64,000 bases of DNA, taken from an uncultured Coriobacteriaceae bacterium. Lineage in GTDB: Bacteria > Actinomycetota > Coriobacteriia > Coriobacteriales > Atopobiaceae. The stretch spans positions 1-64,000 of the forward strand of contig CADAAU010000004.1 in assembly GCA_902786015.1 (NCBI GenBank). The letters run 5' to 3'. Every line of letters begins with the position of its first letter. Position 1 is the first letter of the stretch. The position numbers were made by a program, and so were the translations under genes. Under the pieces are notes generated by a model. That model was not told the DNA's origin, made no database searches, and saw only the letters and a list, made by a program, of their open reading frames with translations. Positions 30,850-40,000 of the stretch are shown here, one piece after another.

Positions 30850-33207
30850 TTGAGTCGCAAACGCAGCGTACAACAATCCCGAAGAACCGACTGGAACGCT
30901 CTTTTGGCACAGCTTCCCGAATCCTCGCAAGCGTGTTTTGAACGTGCGCTTCGCTCCGCACTCAAGCGCCGAATGCAACAAGTCGAGGATCTGGATGTCT
31001 CGATTGCTCCTGACGCCGTTCGTTCGCAGGCAGTAAGCATGTGGCGTAAACGCTATATGAAGGGCAAGCCCAAGAGTGCCAAACGGCGCATGAACTATGC
31101 CCGATTGCGCGATGAGGCAACGTTTGTGGAGCTTGAACGCGAGCTGTTGGCGAGCTACTGGGCCGCGCGACCAGAAGGACAGCTGCCCAGTGCAACCGAC
31201 GTGGATTCAATATCGTTCGGCGAAGCGTGTGAGACATATCGCGCGATGCATCCAGAGCGTGGCGGATCACCATTGAATTCATTTGCGGCGCAGGAGATAC
31301 GACAGGTATACGACAAGTGCGCTCCCGCAAAACCCGTACAAGAGTCTATCGTCAGTTGCCTGTGCAAAAGCGCTCGCATCAAGCGGTTCGACAAGTTGTC
31401 AGATTCGAATGCGTTGGCATTTAGCCTGGAGGACGTTACTTCCGAGCGGGAGGTCCAAACTCGCGTACGCGAGCGCGGGTTCGTAGAATACCTCTTGCGT
31501 ATTGAGTACAAGAAGAAGCCGGCCTATCTGGTGGCTCGCGACCTTATGGTGAAACGCGTCGTCACAGATTCACAGGTCGTCGCGATTCAGACGATCATGC
31601 ACGAGCTTATTGGGCCGAATGACAACATAGCGAACTACCTAAAGAAGCGCGCAAAGCCCGATGCCCGATTTATCGAGAAATATTTGCTCGGCGAAAAGAT
31701 GGCAAAGCGCATCGCGCATGAGCTGCTACAGAACCCCTACTACGGCGCGCAGTTTACACGTGCCGTCGAGCTGCGACTGCGCGTGCGCGAAAACGTTCCC
31801 CGCACGCCGATGGAGGCCTATCCGCTCGCGCGAACGATGACGCGTCATATTGTGGTGCACGTTGGCCCAACCAACTCGGGAAAGACGCACGACGCCCTGC
31901 AAGTGCTTGCGGCAGCTCCGTCCGGCGCATATCTTGGGCCTCTGCGGCTCCTTGCCTACGAACAGTTCGAGGAACTCAATCGCATGGGTTGTGTCTGCTC
32001 GCTTCTTACGGGGGAGGAGGCCGTAGAGCTGGCGGGGGCACGGCATGTATCGTCGACGGTAGAGATGGCGAACTTCTATCGAGGCATCGACGTGGCCGTT
32101 ATCGACGAGGCGCAGATGATCGCAGACGGGGACCGTGGTCATCACTGGACGGCTGCGATTCTAGGCATACCGGCGCATGAGGTCCACGTATGCTGCGCGC
32201 CGCATGCCGAGCGTATGGTGTGTAAGTTGGCGGCACTGTGCGATGACCACGTGGAGGTGGTATATCACGAGCGTCTGGTTCCACTCCAACCAAGTCGGGG
32301 TACCTTCCGTCTGCCCGCGGACGTGCGTGCGGGTGACGCGCTGGTGGTCTTTTCGCGCAAGTCGGTGCATGCCGTCGCTTCGCAGGTCGCTGCGGCTGGG
32401 CATTCTCCCTCGGTGATATATGGTGCGCTGCCTCATGATGTCCGCCACGAAGAAGCGCGGCGCTTTGACGAGGGCGAGACCGACGTCGTCGTTGCCACGG
32501 ATGCCATCGGCATGGGCATGAATCTTCCCATTCGGCGAGTCGTGTTTGTGGAACAGGCAAAGTTTGATGGTCGCGACGTGCGAATGCTCCTGTCGGAAGA
32601 GGTCCAACAGATTGCGGGCAGAGCCGGCCGATTTGGACGATACGACGTGGGATACTACACCTCAACGCATCAGCGCCGTGAGATGGTGCGACGCTATGAG
32701 CGAAGCGTGCCGTCCATCGAGTCGATTCCCGTGGGCATTCCGGAAGACATCGCACTCGTGCGAGATGCGACCCTTACGGACTGCATCCGTCAGTGGATGG
32801 CCTTGGAACAGCCAAAGCCCTTTGAGCGCATAGGTATCGAACGCGACCTCGCGCTTATCGGCGATGTGGAGGCATGGCTCAGCCCCTCGCGGCGCGTGTC
32901 TACAGATGACAAGCTCTTGGTGTTGAAGCTTGCCACGATGGCGTTTGATGAGCGCAATCGGGAGCTGTATCGCACGTGGCGACGCATGGTGAAGGCCGAG
33001 TTGGTGGGTGAGGAGCTAGAACTGGTCGTGCCGCCCGAGCCGGTGGCTGGGACCAAGCTCATTGAGCTTGAGCAACAATATCGATATTGTGACTTGCTCT
33101 ACACGTACGCTCGGACGTTCAAGCATCCCCAGAATGTCGAGCAGCTTTTTGAGCGTCGTGCGCAGATTTCTGGAGCCATGATTCGGATTCTGGCTGACGC
33201 GTCGTAA
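30850..33207 (+). CDS. SUV3-type DExH RNA helicase
   Basis: 785 residues starting at TTG (GAGGT upstream). Helicase motifs: GPTNSGKTHDAL (motif I, about residue 338), SGAYLGPLRLLAYEQ (Ia), DEAQM (II, about 418), ATDAIGMGMNLPI (V) and QIAGRAGRFG (VI). GPTNSGKT with YLGPLRLLAxE is the hallmark of SUV3, the helicase of the mitochondrial RNA degradosome, and the C-terminal region resembles the SUV3 C-terminal domains. The N-terminal 330 residues are basic and of unknown fold. Bacterial homologues exist but are uncommon. A TTATAAT box lies at 30799-30805. Confidence 0.85.
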   Translation: MSRKRSVQQSRRTDWNALLAQLPESSQACFERALRSALKRRMQQVEDLDVSIAPDAVRSQAVSMWRKRYMKGKPKSAKRRMNYARLRDEATFVELERELLASYWAARPEGQLPSATDVDSISFGEACETYRAMHPERGGSPLNSFAAQEIRQVYDKCAPAKPVQESIVSCLCKSARIKRFDKLSDSNALAFSLEDVTSEREVQTRVRERGFVEYLLRIEYKKKPAYLVARDLMVKRVVTDSQVVAIQTIMHELIGPNDNIANYLKKRAKPDARFIEKYLLGEKMAKRIAHELLQNPYYGAQFTRAVELRLRVRENVPRTPMEAYPLARTMTRHIVVHVGPTNSGKTHDALQVLAAAPSGAYLGPLRLLAYEQFEELNRMGCVCSLLTGEEAVELAGARHVSSTVEMANFYRGIDVAVIDEAQMIADGDRGHHWTAAILGIPAHEVHVCCAPHAERMVCKLAALCDDHVEVVYHERLVPLQPSRGTFRLPADVRAGDALVVFSRKSVHAVASQVAAAGHSPSVIYGALPHDVRHEEARRFDEGETDVVVATDAIGMGMNLPIRRVVFVEQAKFDGRDVRMLLSEEVQQIAGRAGRFGRYDVGYYTSTHQRREMVRRYERSVPSIESIPVGIPEDIALVRDATLTDCIRQWMALEQPKPFERIGIERDLALIGDVEAWLSPSRRVSTDDKLLVLKLATMAFDERNRELYRTWRRMVKAELVGEELELVVPPEPVAGTKLIELEQQYRYCDLLYTYARTFKHPQNVEQLFERRAQISGAMIRILADAS

Positions 33208-33261
33208 AGAACAGCGAATGGTAGCGTAGGATATACTGGCAGCACATACGAGGGAGGAAAG

Positions 33262-33810
33262 ATGGGAGCCAACGTTCCAAGAACAGAGCATCACGCCGAG
33301 CATGAGCATCACCACGAAGCTCCGATGACTCCCGAGGAGGCCGTACGGTCGCTTCTGGTACTCGGTCAGGTAGCGCTCAATGCTGGCGATTATGAGTCGG
33401 CAATCGAGGCATATGGAAGCATCCTTCAACTCGAGCAGAATGAGGTCGCTCTGTACAATCTCGGAAGCCTATATGCGCGAGGACTTGGGCTACGGCAGGA
33501 TTACGTGGAAGCGGCGCGGCTGTTTCGCCAGGCAGAGCTCATGGGCAACGAGCAAGCAGGAAAGCTCTGCGCCAAGTGCATGTTCGATTACGTGACGGCA
33601 GGCCTTGATGATGCGACACCGGCGGATGTCTATGCCACTATGGCCGTTTTTGTTTCGCGGGTCTATCCTGAGGCCGCCAACCAAAAGCAGGAGGTAAGAA
33701 ATGGCCTCACTGCGGTCGGCAACACTCTGCTCAACATGGGAAAGGACGACGAGGCCAAGAAGATCTCCCGCGCCGTAGCGGAATTCGGCGACGACGCGTG
33801 TGAGTCGTGA
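33262..33810 (+). CDS. TPR/Sel1-like repeat protein with a His-rich N-terminus
   Basis: 182 residues. The first 20 residues include HHAEHEHHHE, a possible metal-binding stretch. Two to three TPR/Sel1-type helix pairs follow: LLVLGQVALNAGDYESAIEA, then NLGSLYARGLGLRQDYVEAA and RLFRQAELMG. The C-terminal 60 residues are helical without a known motif. It is preceded by a strong GGGAGG site and lies 54 bp after the helicase gene. It probably mediates protein interaction; no specific function can be given. Confidence 0.75.
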   Translation: MGANVPRTEHHAEHEHHHEAPMTPEEAVRSLLVLGQVALNAGDYESAIEAYGSILQLEQNEVALYNLGSLYARGLGLRQDYVEAARLFRQAELMGNEQAGKLCAKCMFDYVTAGLDDATPADVYATMAVFVSRVYPEAANQKQEVRNGLTAVGNTLLNMGKDDEAKKISRAVAEFGDDACES

Positions 33811-33952
33811 GAAATCTCTGAGTTGCAACCTGGGGACGGAGCATATAAACCTAGTTTTAGTTGCCAATCTTACACTCTGTGATGAAAATCTAACTCGTGG
33901 GCAGGCTTGTGACTTTTGTATCTTAAAAATAGCTGAATTCAAATCAAGATGA
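33811..33952. other. AT-rich non-coding stretch
   Basis: No gene. With the palindromic elements that follow, this forms a 619-bp gap before the sirtuin gene. Confidence 0.4.
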
Positions 33953-34107
33953 GTGTACCCAAATTGTAATGAGTGGTGCATTTATCCAGATAAGCTTCCT
34001 GCAAATTGCAATTCGGGCACACTGGATAAAGTAGACAGTGTACCCAAATTGAAATTTCCAGGAAGCTTATCTGGGGTTTTACTGCGATGTATGCAAGTTG
34101 GGTACAC
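33953..34107. repeat. 155-bp nested palindrome (MITE-like)
   Basis: The outer arms gtgtacccaaattg (33953-33966) and caagttgggtacac (34094-34107) are complementary with one mismatch. The inner arms 33976-33991 (ccagataagcttcctg) and 34059-34074 are exact complements. The innermost pair around 33992-34051 matches at about 18 of 22 positions and includes another gtgtacccaaattg at 34038. The whole element could fold into one long hairpin. It could be a miniature inverted-repeat transposable element or a structured RNA. Confidence 0.65.
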
Positions 34108-34159
34108 TTTCAGCTCACTTCAATCATATCCGACCAACCTAGTTTTCAGAAAACCACCG

Positions 34160-34262
34160 GGCACAGAGCTCCCGGCGAGTTTGTACCGCGGCAAAAGCCC
34201 GTATCGGACCCGCCCTCGACACGTATAACGTCTTTGGACAGGCAGCCTAGGAGTTCTGTGCC
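34160..34262. repeat. 13-bp inverted repeat flanking a 77-bp spacer
   Basis: ggcacagagctcc (34160-34172) and ggagttctgtgcc (34250-34262) are complementary with one mismatch. It lies between two larger palindromic elements in the same gap and contains no gene. Confidence 0.4.
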
Positions 34263-34276
34263 ACTCATTACCTGAC

Positions 34277-34346
34277 AGGATGACCCGATAACGGATTTGA
34301 ACGAGACCCTCTCATAAAAACCAAGCGATATCCGTCGAGTCATCCT
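34277..34346. repeat. 70-nt structured element upstream of the sirtuin gene
   Basis: AGGATGAC (34277) and GTCATCCT (34339) form the outer stem. Inside, ACGGAT (34291) pairs with ATCCGT (34330), and a small GAGACCCTCTC hairpin lies in the loop. It is about the length of a tRNA but has no cloverleaf, anticodon arm or CCA. It ends about 83 bp before the sirtuin start and could be a leader structure or a second MITE-like relic. Confidence 0.45.
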
Positions 34347-34429
34347 TGGCATAAGAGACTCTTCAAGCGTTACACTTTGTCGGAAAGGACGGTTTCTGTC
34401 GTGTACTGGGAAGTCGAGGAGGATTGCGC

Positions 34430-35287
34430 GTGGATGCATTGGAATACACATATCAACTGGTGCGGCTGAGGAAGGAAATCGAGTCGGCCGATGCAGTGGT
34501 GGTCGGTGCGGGTGCGGGACTGTCCACCGCGGCCGGCCTTACGTACTCCGGAGAGCGCTTTGAGCGGCTGTTCGGTGACTTCATCAAAAAGTATGGCATT
34601 CGTGACATGTATTCGGGTGGCTTCTACCCATTCGCGACGCCCGAAGAACAGTGGGCATGGTGGAGCCGTCACATTTGGTGCAATCGCTACGAACCCGCGC
34701 CTAACGACACCTACAAGAAACTCCTACGCCTGCTCGATAACAAGGACTTCTTCGTGATCACCACTAACGTGGACCATCAGTTCCAGCTGGCGGGTTTTCC
34801 CAAGGACCGGCTCTTCTACACGCAGGGTGATTACGGCCTATGGCAGTGCAGCGTCCCATGTCACAACAAGACCTACGATAACTTTGACATCGTGAAGCGC
34901 ATGGTAAAGGAGCAGCACGACATGCGTGTACCGAGCGAACTGGTCCCTGCGTGTCCGGTATGCGGCAAGCCTATGGCCATGAACCTGCGGGCGGACGACA
35001 CCTTTGTGGAAGACGAGGGATGGCATGCTGCTGCAGAGCGGTATCAGCAGTATCTAAGCCTCCATGCGGGCCAGCACGTACTGTATTTGGAGCTGGGCGT
35101 AGGCGGCAACACGCCCGTTATCATCAAGTATCCTTTCTGGCGCTATACCTACGACAACCCTCGTGCAATCTATGCATGCGTAAATCTGGGGCAGGTGACA
35201 ACCGCGCGCGAGATTGTGGACCGCTCAATTCTTGTGGACGCAAACATCGACATCGTCTTGGACGAATTGCTGGAAGGGGATAACTGA
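34430..35287 (+). CDS. Class-M sirtuin (SirTM), ADP-ribosyltransferase type
   Basis: 285 residues from the GTG at 34430, which has GAGGAGG seven bases upstream; a TTG two codons earlier is less likely. Sirtuin motifs: VVVGAGAGLSTAAGLTYSG (NAD-binding GAGxS), FFVITTNVDHQFQLAGFP (TxNxD and the HxFQxAG type) and CPVCGKPMAMNLR (zinc-binding pair). The QLAGF and WWSRHIW features match class-M sirtuins, which ADP-ribosylate proteins and are encoded beside a macrodomain hydrolase, as here. The lipoyl carrier and ligase of the best-known operons are not adjacent. Confidence 0.87.
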   Translation: MDALEYTYQLVRLRKEIESADAVVVGAGAGLSTAAGLTYSGERFERLFGDFIKKYGIRDMYSGGFYPFATPEEQWAWWSRHIWCNRYEPAPNDTYKKLLRLLDNKDFFVITTNVDHQFQLAGFPKDRLFYTQGDYGLWQCSVPCHNKTYDNFDIVKRMVKEQHDMRVPSELVPACPVCGKPMAMNLRADDTFVEDEGWHAAAERYQQYLSLHAGQHVLYLELGVGGNTPVIIKYPFWRYTYDNPRAIYACVNLGQVTTAREIVDRSILVDANIDIVLDELLEGDN

Positions 35288-36087
35288 TGGATGCCAATCG
35301 CAAAGAGGAGCTTTTGGATCGACTCGTGGACATTCTCGAGAAGGAGCGCGGCCAGCGAGCGAGCGATTTTGTGCTCACGGATGATCCTTGGTTGCAGTTC
35401 AGGGCGCTCGTAAACGTGCGTCCCGCATGGCCAGCGTCACTCGAGTTTCTGGTGGCCCAAGACGAGCTGCTGCAAGGACTCATTGCCGAGGCGGGCATGC
35501 ACGGCGTGGACGAAGCGACCCCGTCGCCAGACGACTCACGTCTGTGCCTGTGGCGAGGAGACATAACTACCCTTACCGCCGATGCCATCGTCAACGCAGC
35601 CAACTCGCAGATGCAGGGCTGTTGGGCACCTCTGCATATCTGCATCGACAACGCAATCCACACGTACGCAGGTGTGCAGTTGCGAGCTGAGTGCGCACGT
35701 ATCATGCAGGCGCAGGGTCACGATGAGCCTACCGGCCAGGCGAAGGTCACGGCCGCATACAACCTACCTGCGAAGCGTATCATCCATACTGTTGGGCCTA
35801 TCGCAAACGGCTTTCCGACGGCGCGACATCGCGCTGAGCTCGCATCATGCTACCACGCTTGTCTCGATGCCGCCGCAGCCGAGGGTCTGCAATCGATTGC
35901 CTTCTGTTGCATAAGCACCGGTGTGTTTGGGTTCCCACAGCATGAGGCGGCACGGATCGCGGTGCGTAACGTGCGCGACTGGCTCGATTCGCACGACGCA
36001 AACATGACCGTCGTGTTCAACGTATTTACCCCCAAAGACGAAGAGATCTATCGCAATGCCCTCTCGTTGGAAGACGCCCCACGTTAG
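35287..36087 (+). CDS. Macrodomain protein-ADP-ribose hydrolase
   Basis: 266 residues. The first 95 residues form the helical lead-in seen in zinc-containing macrodomains. The macrodomain proper starts LWRGDITTLTADAIVNAANS, then QMQGCWAPLHICIDNAIHTY, VTAAYNLPAKRIIHTVGPI and FCCISTGVFGFPQHEAA. These are the ADP-ribose-binding loops. It is expected to remove the mono-ADP-ribose that the sirtuin adds. Start and stop of the pair overlap by one base (TGATG), so they are coupled. Confidence 0.9.
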   Translation: MDANRKEELLDRLVDILEKERGQRASDFVLTDDPWLQFRALVNVRPAWPASLEFLVAQDELLQGLIAEAGMHGVDEATPSPDDSRLCLWRGDITTLTADAIVNAANSQMQGCWAPLHICIDNAIHTYAGVQLRAECARIMQAQGHDEPTGQAKVTAAYNLPAKRIIHTVGPIANGFPTARHRAELASCYHACLDAAAAEGLQSIAFCCISTGVFGFPQHEAARIAVRNVRDWLDSHDANMTVVFNVFTPKDEEIYRNALSLEDAPR

Positions 36088-36113
36088 GAGTTCGTTCGAG
36101 AAGGTACAAACGT

Positions 36114-36142
36114 GGAACAAAGTTCCCGGGGAATTGTGTTCC
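36114..36142. repeat. 29-bp imperfect palindrome, copy 1 of 3
   Basis: It begins ggaacaaagttccc and ends gaattgtgttcc, an imperfect dyad with two mismatched pairs per arm. Two more copies lie in tandem at 60330-60391. It sits 27 bp after the macrodomain stop and 51 bp before the lipoprotein start, where a terminator or operator would be expected. Confidence 0.65.
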
Positions 36143-36192
36143 TCGATCCGAGAAGGTACGGACATATGTGTAGCATCACAAAGGAGGTCAAC

Positions 36193-36954
36193 ATGCAAGA
36201 ACAGACAGTAACAAGAAGGACGTTCGTCTTGCTAGGGACCATGGGGCTTGCTGCGGGCCTATTTGGCTGCGGCGGTAAGGAGACGAATTCCCAGGCTGCA
36301 GGTAGCGAGCCTTCCACGCCAAAAACGGCACAGAAGACTCCCACGATTGGTGGCTGGGAGGTCAACACGGAAGAGCCGGCGAGTGTTCTTACCACGGAGC
36401 AACAGACCGTATTCGAAAACGCGACGAAGGAGTATGCTGGTTTGGAATTCAAGCCTGCATGCACGCTTGGCACTCAAGTGGTCGCGGGCGTCAACTATGC
36501 GTTTCTTTGCCTTGGTATGCCCATGACGTCCGATGCCGCTCCTGGCTGGTATGTGGTCGTGGTATACAAGGATTTGCAAAACACCTGCGAGATTACCTCT
36601 ACCAAGCAGATTGACGTCAATAACCCCGCGACTACAAACGAGGCGGCGCCAGAAGACTTGGTGGGAGGGTGGTCTGTGGCACCAGAAGTCTTTGATGCAA
36701 AAACTTCGATTCCTGGTGACGCGGCTACTGCCTTCGCGAAAGCCAGCGAAGGCTACGAAGGCACGCCCCTTAGTGCCCTCGCGCTTATGGGGACCCAGGT
36801 GGTTGCCGGTACCAACTACCGTTTCCTCTGCGCGAGCAAACCGTCGACGCCTGATGTGAACTCCCAGCTTTACGTAGCTGACGTATATAAGGACCTCAAA
36901 GGCGCGGCGGAATATACCAACGTTGATTCCTTCGACCTTCTCGCATACGTGTAG
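36193..36954 (+). CDS. Exported lipoprotein with two cystatin-like repeats
   Basis: 253 residues from the ATG at 36193, which follows AAAGGAGGT. The N-terminus VTRRTFVLLGTMGLAAGLFG then CGG has an RR pair and a lipobox (LFGC), so it is probably a Tat- or Sec-exported lipoprotein. Two repeats follow, GGWEVNT...LGTQVVAGVNYAFLC and GGWSVAP...MGTQVVAGTNYRFLC. QVVAG followed by NY is exactly the inhibitory loop motif of cystatins, and the G before W in each repeat also fits. It may be a surface inhibitor of cysteine proteases, or merely share the fold. Confidence 0.75.
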   Translation: MQEQTVTRRTFVLLGTMGLAAGLFGCGGKETNSQAAGSEPSTPKTAQKTPTIGGWEVNTEEPASVLTTEQQTVFENATKEYAGLEFKPACTLGTQVVAGVNYAFLCLGMPMTSDAAPGWYVVVVYKDLQNTCEITSTKQIDVNNPATTNEAAPEDLVGGWSVAPEVFDAKTSIPGDAATAFAKASEGYEGTPLSALALMGTQVVAGTNYRFLCASKPSTPDVNSQLYVADVYKDLKGAAEYTNVDSFDLLAYV

Positions 36955-37058
36955 AAACTCGGTGGGCTACACGAAGCCAGTCACGCCCCAAACGCATCCA
37001 ATTGACCTTTTAGAGATACTCAGGCGGCTCCAAGAATAGTATGGCCTGTTTGATGCGC

Positions 37059-37064
37059 TATACT
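37059..37064 (+). promoter_or_regulatory. -10 box of the EAL protein gene
   Basis: TATACT lies 5 bp before an in-frame ATG at 37070, too close for that codon to be the start. This supports the ATG at 37097. No clear -35 box is visible. Confidence 0.4.
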
Positions 37065-37096
37065 GCTTCATGAAAAGGGGAGATCCGGAGCCCAGT

Positions 37097-40000
37097 ATGA
37101 CCAACTGTCAAGACCCTTCGTACGAGTGGAGCGAACTCATACCAGGCGGCGTCGTTGTGTACTACGCCGACGGTGATGAGGAAATACTGCATGTAAACCG
37201 CTCCGTGTTGGATCTCTTTGAGTGCCAGGACTACGAAGAGTTCATGGCTCTTACGGGAGGGACGTTCAGGGGCTTTGTGCATGCCTCGGATGTGGAGTCT
37301 ACCGAGGACTCCATTTGGGGGCAAGTGCATGCACGCAATGGATTGGATCACATCTACTACCAGATCAAAACCGCCACGGGCAAAATCCTGAGCGTGGATG
37401 ACTATGGCAGGCTCGTACAACGCGAGGGTGAGCGACCGGTCTTCTACGTGTTTGTGGTACAGCTGGATCGCGACAGCGTCATCGACTGGCTTACCGGACT
37501 ACCGGGCATGGAGCGGTTCCAGTACGTTGCCTCAATCGAGGCAAGAGCCATGATTTCTCGTGGCGTCACGCCCGCAATACTGGTATTTGATCTCATGGGC
37601 ATGAAGACCTTCAACGCAGTCTACGGTCGAGACAAGGGAGATTCTCTCCTCCGTTCGTTGGCTTCGATCCTAAGAAACACGTTTGGCAGCGAGCTTTGCT
37701 GCCGTTATGCGGGCGACAGCTTTTGTACGCTGACGAATGCCGTGGGCCTAGACGAGAAGGTCGCGCGGGTGTTCGACGAGTTCGCTTCATCCAATTCCGG
37801 CAACAATCCGCCACTGATGGCAGGTGCCTGTGAGCTCGAAGAAGGCGACGAGCTGCCGCTTGTGTTGGACCGGGCAAAGATGGCCTGCGACTCCGACCGT
37901 ACGACGTGGGAATCACATCTGTCTTGGTTCACTGCGGAAATGAGACGCGAGGCGCTTCTGCGTACGCATGTGTTGGAACGTTTGGACCAAGCTCTGGCAG
38001 AGGGATGGGTACGTCCGCACTACCAGGGCATCGTTCGTTCCGCGACGGGAAGACCATGCTGTGCCGAGGCCTTGGCGCGATGGGTCGACCCGATTCATGG
38101 TGCGCTTTCTCCCGCCCACTTTATATCGGCTCTGGAAGAGTCTGGCCTGTTGCGCAAACTCGACCTGCACATCGTGAAGTGTGTCGTGGCTGACATAGCA
38201 AACAGGCTTCGGCGTGGACAGCCCGTCATACCTGTGTCAGTGAATCTTTCGCTGCGTGACTTGGTGGATCCCGACATTGCCGGTACCCTCGCGGGGATTA
38301 CCGATGCGGAGGGCGTTTCTCACGACTTGCTGCGCATCGAGTTCACGGAATCGGCCGCATCGAACGATCCGGAGCTCCTCAAGTGTCAGGTGAACGCCCT
38401 GCATGAGGCGGGCTTTGAGGTGTGGATGGATGACTTTGGGAGTGGTTTCTCGTCGCTCAACGTGCTCAAGGAATTCGACTTCGACCTCATTAAGCTCGAT
38501 ATGGGGTTCATGACGGGCGGCGACGACGAGAAACGAAGGGCCATCATCGACGGCGTGATTCGCTCGGCAAAGCAGCTTGGCGTTCGCACGCTCGCAGAGG
38601 GCGTGGAGACCGCCACCATGGCCAAGGAATTGGCCGCCATGGGCTGCGACCTCATACAAGGCTTTTATTACTTCCGTCCCACTGCGCTCGAAGAGCTGTC
38701 TGCGACGGTTCTGGATGCCGATGGGGTTGTGCTTGAACCCATCGCAGAACGCACGTATTGGGACTCCGTAGGTTCTGTGAGCATGGTGGACCTTTCGGCA
38801 AGGCTTGTGGATGGGAGCGCTGATTGCCGACGCATGAGCGTGCCGCCAGCTGGCGTCCTGGAGTGTCGAAACGGCGCATGGCACATGCCGAGGTCGACAG
38901 GTGCGTTGCGGAAAATCTTTGCCGATCGTGGCCTCATTCCGCGCGATGTCATGCCGGTACAACTTGCCCATACCAATATCGATCTTGACGATGCTTTGTG
39001 CGCCGCGGCGACGCGCAGCGACGGGTCACATAACTGGGAGTTGGTTAACGGCTCGCTTGAATACGGCACCGGATTCCAATTCCGCGTGATGCCCTTGGAC
39101 GAATGCTCCGAAGCACGAGCATATGTGCTGGCCAGCACGCCTACGTCGCTGGGTTCCGCTTTGGGTACGTACGGTGACGTGCCGATGGGCTATTGCGTGC
39201 TCCGTATGATTTTTGGGTCTGATGGTGAGGTTGTTGACGCCGAATACGTGTATGCGAATCCGCTCTTCTGCAAATGGGGCAAGTTTCCTCCCGCGACAAT
39301 CGTGGGCTCTAGGCTTTTGGAGATTGCTCCCGAAGAAGGACAGTACTGGCTTGAGCTCTGTGCGCGTGCCGCCATTCAAGGGGAGCATTTGCACGACGTC
39401 GTGTATGGCGCACATGCCGGTCACTGGCTGAGCTACAGTGTGACGCCCTCGCTCACTGCAGGACACTGCATCTTTGCGTTCGCGTTGGCGGATGCGGAGC
39501 AGCGCAAACACCAGGAGCTCATCCAAGTCGGGACGCATGACTCCCTTACCGGCCTTCTAAACAGGCGCGGCATCGACGAGGAAATCTCTCGACGAATCAG
39601 TGAACAGCAAGAGGAACCTCTTGTGCTCGCTTTGATTAGTGTCGATGACTTTAAGGTGGTCAACGACCTGTATGGCCATGACGTGGGAGACGAGGCGCTT
39701 CGTGTGCTTGCGCGTGAGCTTGTTCGCGTCTTTCCATCGACTGCGGTCATCGGGCGTAACGGTGCGGACGAGGCCTTGGTCGCGCTCTTTGGAGATGATG
39801 CGCTCGAAATCGATACGCTCATGGCGCGTCTGATGCAGAGTGACTTTACCTGCGAACTCAACGAGCACGCCTACGATCTCTCGATATCTGCAGGATACGC
39901 ATGGTGTAATGATGGTGGTGACCTCAAGCGAGCGTACACGAGAGCAGATGAAGCGCTGAATGCCGTTAAGCTTGCAGGTAGGACGGGCTACAGAAAGTGG

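Noticed and set aside
34277..34346. Possible tRNA
   Set aside because: The length is right, but the folding is two nested stems without D, anticodon and T arms and without the GTTCRA pattern in the right place.
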